Positions 56,509 to 64,000 of a stretch of DNA of 64,000 nucleotides are shown one piece after another. The translations under genes and the position numbers were made by a program. How positions within the stretch are numbered: position 1 is the first letter of the stretch; each line of letters opens with the position of its first letter. The notes under the pieces were generated by a model. The model did not search any database, had not been told where the DNA came from, and saw nothing but the letters and a program-made list of their open reading frames with translations. The stretch is from Xylaria sp. FL1777 (lineage: Eukaryota > Ascomycota > Sordariomycetes > Xylariales > Xylariaceae): contig MU400564.1 in NCBI GenBank assembly GCA_022578965.1, positions 186,001 to 250,000 of the forward strand, read 5' to 3'.

Positions 56509-57232
56509 AGCAAGCGCCTTCGTAAATTCCGTGAATAGGAATCTCACCCGCTGTTCAATTCTTCTGTTTCTGCATGAATGAACTTGCTAGTGGGTGTTAA
56601 GAGGGTATGGGATAGACTACTGGAGTGAATCGTATATATCGGTAGATAAATTAGACTAGAAGTCAAAAATGAACAAATCGTAAAACCCACTTGCCACAGA
56701 CCATTAGACAAACACTTTGAAAGCTACGCCTTGTGTAATTATTCCTACGTTTCAACCTCGAAAATGGATACGGGAATGAATATATTTAAAACAACAGAAC
56801 ATCAGAGCAGAGACTACTGAACACAACCACCAACCACGGATGTCCCTACATCAGAGGCTGGGCACGAGAGAAATGTAAATTCCCCATAACAGACTCAGAC
56901 ATCACGCAAGAACACCATCGGATCAGATAAGTGAACAATGCTGGCATTCATCAGCTACCAGGAGAGAATTCTCTCTCATAGCCATGAGAGAGGTTTTCAT
57001 GCATTCCCCCAAACCGAGAGATGTATTCATGTTTAGTTGATTCGTAGGCCGAAATGACAAAGTCGAGGTTTAATATCCCACCCAAGACGCCGCCAGACAC
57101 ATTGTTAGAATGTCCATCCCACCATCAATGCTTGTCATCCACCGGTCGGCCACGCGCACGTACAAGTCTCTATCTCCAGGCCATCCCATTATCAAATGCT
57201 AGTCATCAGAAGTTGTGCATTTTTATTTTTTC
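56509..57232. other. Convergent intergenic region
   Basis: About 720 bp between the peroxiredoxin (plus) and eL24 (minus) genes. It contains the 3' flanks and a short inverted repeat, CTCTCATAGCCATGAGAG at 56972-56989. A 60-codon frame (57054-57236) is not supported. Confidence 0.5.
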
Positions 57233-58132
57233 TTAACGGGTGTTGGACTGGACCTTGGTCTGTGCGCCTCTGGCTCCCTGCTTGCCGACGATGCGCTGGG
57301 TCTGGCCCTTGGCGGCACCGGCGGCCTTCTTGGCCTTCTCGGACTTCTTGGCGGCCGCGGCTTCAGCCTTCTTCTCCTTGCTCTCCTTGATGGCTTGTAG
57401 GCGGGCGGCTGAGCGGACCTCGGGTCTGATAGATCGCCTCTCCTTGATCACATCGAGAGAGGCACCGACGATGGCACGCTGGGACTTGACGGTACGGCGA
57501 GTTCGCTTCTTGGCGGTTTCCTGTAATTGATGTCAATGGCTGTCGTGTATGTTTATCGTGCTGCAGGCGTTGAATTGTTCCATCCCCGATGTAGACGAAG
57601 GTGCGAGACATGGCACGATAGGTATATGGACTTCTCGTCGTGCAGGTGGAGGGCTGGGAAAGATGGTGGAATATCGTACCTCAGTGATACCCTTTCGGTG
57701 TTGGCGTCGGAACAGTACAGTCCACGAGATGCGACGGGGGTTCTTGCGCTGAAGGAACAGCGACTCTGACTTGCCGTTCTGGAATCGGAAGATCTTGCTG
57801 TCACCTCTGACGTAGAGCTTACCCTAGAGCCAAAAAAACACCATCAGCAATTGTCCGTTGAGCGGAATAGCACGACAAATGGGATTGTCGAGGCCGTCAT
57901 AACGTCAACATTGCAAGTCTCAGCATCGCCACAGCCGACCATGTCGTTCCGGTATCAATCCACTGTCATTCCCCTCTCGTCCACGTTTCTCAGTTCCCCA
58001 ATTCGTGCGACCAAGACTCGAATGCGATCGTTATGACGGCCGGGTAAAACCTTGGAAGTGGTGGGTGGTGGGTGGATGTACCTTGCCAGGGTAGATTCTC
58101 TGGCCAGAGAAGGAGTCGTCGTAAGTTCTCAT
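57233..58132 (-). CDS. rpl24: 60S ribosomal protein eL24
   Basis: A component of the large ribosomal subunit that bridges to the 40S subunit. Three exons (58132-58082, 57823-57680 and 57520-57233) total 483 nt, or 160 residues. Exon 1 encodes [17 protein letters not shown], the conserved start. Exon 2 gives [17 protein letters not shown] and [16 protein letters not shown]. Exon 3 gives [20 protein letters not shown] and then the Lys/Ala-rich tail. The two introns (258 and 159 bp) are longer than others in the window, as is common for ribosomal protein genes. The start lies 409 bp from the divergent tad1 start. Confidence 0.96.
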
Positions 58133-58541
58133 ATTGACGGTTGGTGGTGGTGAGAACTTAAGTCGGCTGTGGTGGTTAGTAAAGGCGTGATGTTGGGATT
58201 ATGGAGGAGGCGGCTCAAGGACTGCTCAGACCGGCGTTGAATTTCGAAAAGTCCAAAGTGCGCGTGCAATTGTGGGTTGGAATGACTAAGCCGCGAAAAA
58301 TAGCCACCAATCCCAGCCCCGCCTTTAGGGTCCCTTCTCTCGCTAGGAATGCGGACTTATGTGGCTTGGGCGGAGTGAGTGTGGCTGATATCACTCATGT
58401 ACATATGTAATTGAGAAATAACCCCGACATCTGCATATAAATAGCCTCTAGGTTCTTAGGTATAACCTGTTGACCATTTTCCATGCTCCCAGGTAGCGAG
58501 GTCAAATAAATATCTACTGTAGATACCATGCCTTCCATGAC
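58133..58541. promoter_or_regulatory. Divergent promoter between eL24 and tad1
   Basis: A 409-bp region separating two head-to-head starts. Next to eL24, GGTTGGTGGTGGTGAG and related purine-rich runs lie just upstream of its ATG. No gene is seen inside it. Shared control is inferred from spacing only. Confidence 0.55.
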
Positions 58542-60297
58542 ATGACTAACAATTCCGACCTCGTAGCATCTCTGGTGCAGCAAAAATTTGATAATTTGCC
58601 CACTAAACGCAAGCCTGTTGTTCGTGACAATGGCCTCCGCGAATGGGTACCCCTGAGCGGTATCGTTGCTGAAGGTACCTATCCAACTCATTATACCCTC
58701 TCTAACATTCAATATGTCTATTCAAGTAGCCTACTTGAGAGAAGACCGAACATCTAAGTCCTCTTGTGATCATTCACCCTCATGACAAGTGGCTAACAGA
58801 TTATGTAGAAAAGAATGGCAGACTAACATGCCTATCCCTGGCGTATGTCTTCCTGACTTACATGATTTGAATTATGTATGCTCGTACATGCCACTAATAG
58901 CAAAGGACAAGTAGAACAGGCATGAAATGCCTTCCTTCATCCAAGCTCCCGCAAGCACAAGGAAACGTATTACATGACTGGCATGCCGAGATACTCGCCA
59001 TCCGGGCCTTTAACTGCTTTGTTCTCGACGAATGTCGAGCAGTAGCAAGCGGTTCCAAGAGCTCATCCGACTTTATACGACGCCGGACTAGTGCTGAGAT
59101 AAACGCTATCTGTGATTCTATCGACAACCATGATGATAGAGTGGACTGGCATGGCCAGCCTTTTACGTGGAGGGAGGATGTGATATTGCATATGTATTGC
59201 TCTGAAGCTCCTTGTATGTCATCCTACCATAATATTATTATCCTTATCTATTCATATTGTTAGCTCGTGAAGAAAGGCTCACACAATTCGTAGGCGGTGA
59301 TGCGAGCATGGAGCTCACCATGGCATCCCAGGCCGATGCAACGCCATGGGCTATTCCAGCAGTCTCACAGCAGGAGTCTCCCTCCATTCCTTTTGTTGTC
59401 TCAAATCCGGCACCCCTAGAACCGGACATCCTTCTACCTGGAAGAGCCTACTTCTCCCAGCTTGGAATTGTCCGCCGCAAGCCGTCAAGAGGCGATGCAC
59501 CACCAACCCTGTCGAAGTCCTGCTCAGACAAGCTGTCCCTCCACCAATGCACCTCTCTCCTCTCCTCACCCACCTCGCTACTTGTGAGTCCAGACCACGC
59601 ATACATATCTACTTTAATCCTGCCCACATTTCAATACAGCGCCTCAGGATGTAAAAGGGCATTCTCGGACGGCCAGAGCCAGGATGAAGGCGACAAAGCA
59701 GCCAATGCACAACAAGCTCGCATGGCCTCGTTAGCCACCCAAGACAACAACTGGAGCCGGTCAGGGGGGTATAGCTTCCAACCGTTCACGGTAAAGACAA
59801 CGGATCTCGAATTCGCCTTCTCGCGACGAACCGCCATGACCCTCCTAACGCCCTCCCCCTCCCCTCCTATCACAGACGTCAAACCCAAAATAACCCCAAG
59901 CAACCTCTCCGTAGCGCTCACGGCCTTCAACCGCGAAGAAACGACCCTAAACGGCGTCCTACAGGGCCACAAGGCGTCACAAGCGCACATCCGAGGCGCA
60001 AGCTTCGCCTCGCGGCGAAGTCTATGGCTTCAGGCCGTCGAAGTCGCAAGCCTACTGAGCGAAGACGGATCAGGAAATACCCAGCAAATCCAACAAGCGC
60101 TCGGCGTCCCGTGCTTATCAACAACAACGACAACAACGGCGGCGGCAGAAGCTTCACCAGCAACAGAAACGAAAACCTACAGAGACCTCAAGAACACGCC
60201 GCTCCTCGAACCCCGCAGACGCGCAAAGCAGGCTGCGAGGAGCGTCGCGCTGAAGGGGTGGGTGCGGAATATAGGGGATGAGGATTTCGTGCTTTGA
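58542..60297 (+). CDS. tad1: tRNA-specific adenosine deaminase Tad1 (A37 of tRNA-Ala)
   Basis: Deaminates adenosine 37 of eukaryotic tRNA-Ala to inosine. Four exons (58542-58674, 58809-58842, 58915-59213 and 59294-60297) total 1470 nt, or 489 residues, all in phase. The editase core begins GIVAEKNGRLTCLSLATGMK. The zinc and catalytic motif is DWHAEILAIRAF with His79 and Glu81. The second zinc ligand is Cys156 in SEAPCGDASMEL, restored by the third intron. The third is Cys232 in LSKSCSDKLS. RSGGYSFQPFTVKTTDLEF lies in the C-terminal core, and the last 100 residues are variable. Exon 2 is only 34 nt. The N-terminal ATG fits family starts (DLVASLVQQKFDNLPTKRKP). Confidence 0.93.
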
Positions 60298-61543
60298 GGC
60301 ACCATCGCCCAATGAGCGAATCGGTTCACGGTTTGTTGAAAACCAAAAACCCCCCAGCTCTACCGTTCTTCACGGCAAGGCAATGTTTCAGCAGAATGCT
60401 ACTCCAGTAGTGGAGATGTCATGTCTGATAACTAGCACGCTGTGAAGAGGGGAGGACGGAAAGGGGAATAGACGATGCGAAGGGGATGGATGAACGACAG
60501 TATATATAGATCCCATAGTGATGGCGAAGTACCTACACAGGTAAGTAGGTAGGTCGGTAGCCATCTACAGCTACTCATAAGCCCTCAGGAGTAAACACTT
60601 CAAAGTAATCAATCAGTATACAACTGCCACTACCTATTCCCCAGAACTCAATTGCCAATCGAAGAGCAGATAGTCAGCACATGTAAAGGTCAATCTCAAA
60701 TTTAGATAGAACATTCCTAGCACGACTTACACGTGTATGTCGACATGCTATAATTATCGTTGCGGTTGTTGTATCCCGAAGGAAATATAGATATTGCGTC
60801 TGATTCTACTTCCTATGGTCAAACTAAGCCAATATTATCTATATATCCACCCTGTAATCACACAAGTGAGCCTCTCTCTCAGCACATGAAACTATAAGTG
60901 AGCAAACTACCGAGAACTTTAGAGAATCTTTTGGGTTTCGATAGTACAAGCAGCGGCACCATCCCAAGAAACACTATCCGAGCAACCCAATCAGACCAGC
61001 CGAGGCCAGTTAAAAGCTTGCACGCAACGGCCTAATTACAGCTACAATTACAACATCAACGGGTTCAGGAGGGTATATTGTGTCGTATCCTTTTTTTTTT
61101 TTCCTTTCTTTCATTCATGACGAGTGGTAGAGGAATTGATGACAGATCTACGGCCGCTGATGGTAGGTCTCTCAAACAACAGCCACCACTTTGAAGACTA
61201 CCCCGATCGAAGACAACGACCAACTAAAGATGATGACAAAAGGCCCCCCCTCTCTGAAAAATGCTAGAACAGGTTACCAAACTCCTTCTTTTACCCCTAT
61301 TCATGCCTTTTTTTGCAAGACTGGGAGTAAGAGAGAGAGAGAGAAAGGGAATGAGGAGTGATATCCCATGTCCTCTACATATCAAATGCCACTTAGGGTC
61401 TTTCCTTCATTACTAGTTCCTTATTTTGTTCCTTTCCCTATCCATGCCTTTCCTAGTCGGATCACGATGTTCTCGTCAGTCGTATCGGCGGGAGGTTAGT
61501 TGTTCCATATCGCGGGGAGCTCTACATTCGCAGGGGACGGATC
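60298..61543. other. Convergent intergenic region between tad1 and NAC beta
   Basis: About 1.25 kb. It contains the 3' flank of tad1, AGGTAAGTAGGTAGGTCGG near 60540, a poly-T run at 61091 and a GA microsatellite at 61333. No gene was supported. Confidence 0.5.
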
Positions 61544-62274
61544 CTACTCGACCTTGCTCTCAAAGTTCTCGCCGGCGACAAGATCGGGAATGTCATCATC
61601 GTCTGCATCGCCATCCTTGCTGTCCTTGGTCATGCTCTGGTAGCTCTCAGCAAGCTTACGCAGAGAGGCGAGAGAGTCAGGACCGAGCTGGTTGAGGATG
61701 CCGGGCACCAGCTCAGTTAGCTCCTTGTCCTCACCGGCACCGTAGATGGCGAAGGTGTTAGAGGGGACAGCGGCGTGGACTAGACAACAATATCAGTTAA
61801 CAATGATCGGTCTCCCCGCTGGACAGGGGTAAACGGCTCATATACGGGTTGTATTTGCATAGAAAAAACGACGAGCACCAGTCCAACTGGGCTAATGAGG
61901 CTAGGCTTACCCTTAGGAGCAGAGAAGTGGATGACGTTGCCATCGCTCTTGAACATGTTCACCTCCTCGATGGCCTGGATAGGCTGGGTGTTCAGCTTCT
62001 TCAGGGTGGCTTGGAGCTTCTTGTCGTCGTTGGCACTGCGGGGGACATTGCGCTTCTGCTTGTGTCTGGGCGTGCCCTTTCCACCTATCATGATCCAAAC
62101 AATCAGCCCTGCGGTTCACGTTGCCGGTGTCGGATCGAACCAGCTCGGAATCCAGCTCGGAATCCGGCATGGAATCCAGCACGGAACAACTACAACAACA
62201 AAACTAGACCTACCGGTTCGGGCAGGGGCGGCGCCGCCGAACTTCTTCTTGAGTAGCTCCTGGATGTCGGCCAT
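61544..62274 (-). CDS. egd1: Nascent polypeptide-associated complex subunit beta
   Basis: Binds ribosomes and shields emerging polypeptides. It pairs with the alpha subunit through the NAC domain. Three exons (62274-62214, 62084-61911 and 61779-61544) total 471 nt, or 156 residues. The N-terminus [14 protein letters not shown] is followed by the ribosome-binding basic stretch [16 protein letters not shown]. The NAC domain then includes [20 protein letters not shown] and [14 protein letters not shown]. The tail is acidic ([20 protein letters not shown]). It is clearly the beta form from the KRKN-like basic motif and from the absence of a UBA domain. The third ATG-proximal exon boundary is conserved with homologues. 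Confidence 0.95.
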
Positions 62275-63215
62275 ACTGTCGGGCAATGTGCAATTCGAGG
62301 CGAGAAGACACAGGTCGAAGTGACAGGGGATCAAGGTTCTAGTCTAGAGCGCGGGAAAAGACATGAATTAGCCAGTCAAGCCTTGCTGCTTTCCCCTCTT
62401 CGCGGGCATGTCGAGCCACGAAAATGGTCAAAAGACGGGACGGCGCATTCTACATACCTCGAGGATAGCAACGGCGGAGAATCTACCTGCGTCGTCGTCG
62501 TCGGGGATCAATGCAGTCGTATCGATCAGTCCGCAGTGGGTGCTCCGGATGTTGTTGGGCTGTCGCCGTAGAAAATTGGGTGTGCGTTGCCAAGACTTTC
62601 CCAGGTAGCTCGCGAAAGGAGAAACCCTCTTCCGCCTCGAAGCAAGAAGCAAGTACCTACACAATAGGTGCCTAGGTAAATAGGTACCTACAGCTCTAAT
62701 CTAATCCCTGGGACCAAAACCCCGCCCTTGCGCCGGGTGGGTACCTCTGTAGCACACCTTCTTTGCCAAGAGCTCCCCGCCAAAACCTCAACATCCCATA
62801 AACACCTCAGATCTGCCTATCCACCTTATAAAGATGTACCAATAAAGCGATATTTTGCTTACCTCAGGTAGGCAAGTAGATAACCCAGAAACGGCTTCAT
62901 CAGATGAAAATCTAGCAGTTTGTATGTTAACTATCTCCCTAGTCAACACACATTATAACTTATATCAACTAATGTGAATATCCGGGTGAGTCAGAGTGAG
63001 TGTCCTGCTCGTAACTTAGATCAACCAGAAGTAAGTTTTTTCAGGCCGTCTATTCATGCCATCGCCCGTCCTTAAGATGATTGCTTTCATCATGAGAACC
63101 ACCTGAGAAAGATGCAGAAAATTGCCGGCCTCTCCCCTGCCTAATAGTCATCTGCTCCCGAGCCGGTCTCTGTGAAGGACTGAGTTCTTGGTGGCTTTGT
63201 TGGTTTGAGTCGTCA
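62275..63215. other. Intergenic region between NAC beta and RdRP genes
   Basis: About 940 bp. It carries the NAC beta promoter at the left and the 3' flank of the RdRP gene at the right. TAGGTGCCTAGGTAAATAGG and GTACCTACAG occur at 62665-62692. A frame at 62320-62571 has no features. Confidence 0.5.
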
Positions 63216-64000
63216 TCATCCTCCACCCATTAGTTTTTCCAGCTCGTCCATCCCCGTCTCAACCTCCTCTAGAACAACCATCTCCTTTTCCGTTTCCCAC
63301 TGAACAGGTTGAGCTGCTGTAGAATGGGTGCATCGTCCATTCAATTCATCACCCATCGGTTTCTCCAACACATCCGTCCCCGTTTCAGCCTCCTCCAATA
63401 CAACCGCCTTCTCTTCCGGCTCGGCAGCCTGGTCAGCAGGGCCAGTATCTCGACCTTTCCCGACGCTCACTTCGTCGCCCTCAACTTCCTCCAATACGGG
63501 AGCAAAGACACCAAGACCGAGCAACCGTTCATACTCAGTCTCGCCGTCCTCGCCCTCAATACCAAAGGCACCCGCTGTGACCTCAGGAAGGCTGTCTAAT
63601 TCGTAATCCTCAGGGAGGTTGGCGATACGACCGAGCTCCTGATCAAAGATCCAGGGGAAGCTGATAAACGGCATCGATTGGTCGACAGTTGTATCACCAA
63701 CTCGACCATTAGCTGCACGTATGGTCACCTGAACCGCTTCCCATGTGACGCGATAAGCAGCCGCGATGAACGGGTATAGAACATTGGGTTCGCGCGACCC
63801 CGCCACGCGAATACATGCGTTCCTGAACCGCTCGCAGTGATTTGCGATAATGGGACCCATTGTCTCCTGCATCTGATAGTCACTGCCCACACGCGGTTTA
63901 GTCATAACAAAGGTGCTCCAGACCTCAAACTCGGTGCTGATCTCGCGTTGGTTCATGATCTTCCTCAGTGCTCTGTCATGCTGTCCTTTGATGATTCTCG
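63216..64000 (-). CDS. RNA-dependent RNA polymerase, C-terminal end (QDE-1/RRP group), partial
   Basis: The frame is open from the right edge to a TGA at 63216, so only the last about 261 residues are in the window. The segment RKIMNQREISTEFEVWSTF, VGSDYQMQETMGPIIANHCE, YPFIAAAYRVTWEAV and FISFPWIFDQELGRIANLP matches, from memory of the family, the C-terminal part of fungal cellular RdRPs used in quelling or meiotic silencing. These make double-stranded RNA from single-stranded templates. The catalytic DxDGD loop would lie outside the window. The last about 120 residues form an acidic tail. It contains an imperfect duplication of VVLEEAETGTDVLEKPMG and VVLEEVETGMDELEKLMG. The tail looks intrinsically disordered. 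I cannot say which paralogue this is. Confidence 0.75.
   Translation of the reverse strand, partial: RIIKGQHDRALRKIMNQREISTEFEVWSTFVMTKPRVGSDYQMQETMGPIIANHCERFRNACIRVAGSREPNVLYPFIAAAYRVTWEAVQVTIRAANGRVGDTTVDQSMPFISFPWIFDQELGRIANLPEDYELDSLPEVTAGAFGIEGEDGETEYERLLGLGVFAPVLEEVEGDEVSVGKGRDTGPADQAAEPEEKAVVLEEAETGTDVLEKPMGDELNGRCTHSTAAQPVQWETEKEMVVLEEVETGMDELEKLMGGG

Noticed and set aside
1..64000. CRISPR arrays, bacterial operons, phage or insertion sequences
   Set aside because: No regularly spaced direct repeats with unique spacers and no prokaryotic gene structure. The DNA is clearly eukaryotic with spliceosomal introns.

Overview
The window is nuclear DNA of a filamentous ascomycete. Nearly every gene is cut by several 50-70 bp GT-AG introns, and intergenic DNA is AT-rich. 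The proteins are typical of Pezizomycotina: Rom2-type RhoGEF, a LaeA-like methyltransferase, Aim11, a Pmp20/Asp f 3-type peroxiredoxin and an RNA-silencing type RdRP. Sordariomycetes is my best guess. All spliced models below were built by hand from open frames plus GT/AG sites and conserved protein sequence. For most of them the exon lengths sum to a whole number of codons.

Layout. 0.4-14 kb holds housekeeping genes: sod1 (-), saccharopine reductase lys9 (-) and the cell-wall-integrity RhoGEF rom2 (+). 15-20 kb has a small four-helix membrane protein and a secreted GH43 glycosidase. 20-29 kb is an accessory-looking block: a LaeA-like SAM methyltransferase (+), an MFS transporter (+), an APH-fold kinase (-) and a GNAT acetyltransferase (-). 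31.9-38 kb has a 2OG-Fe(II) dioxygenase (-), two unrecognised genes and AIM11. 38.9-42.5 kb has pantothenate kinase (-) and a prolyl-iminopeptidase-like hydrolase (-). 43.2-44.8 kb is a patch of broken or unrecognised minus-strand reading frames around a cluster of perfect palindromes. 45-50 kb has argininosuccinate synthase (+) and an RGS/transmembrane protein (-). 50-55.7 kb is mostly gene-poor, with one DUF1348 protein. 55.7-64 kb is dense: peroxisomal peroxiredoxin (+), ribosomal protein eL24 (-), tRNA adenosine deaminase Tad1 (+), NAC beta subunit (-), and the C-terminal end of an RdRP running off the right edge (-).

Functional themes. Two amino-acid biosynthesis genes are present (lys9, arg1), and arg1 has a triple Gcn4/CPC1-like site upstream. 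Two antioxidant enzymes are present (cytosolic SOD and a peroxiredoxin ending in SKL). A translation-linked run (eL24, Tad1, NAC beta) lies within 5 kb, with eL24 and Tad1 sharing a 409-bp divergent promoter.

The features most worth a second look are the chain of microexons in arg1 (14, 14 and 5 nt), a 13-nt microexon in the methyltransferase, the palindrome cluster next to decayed frames at 44.2 kb, and an internal duplication in the acidic tail of the RdRP. I did not find a clear new defence or mobile system.
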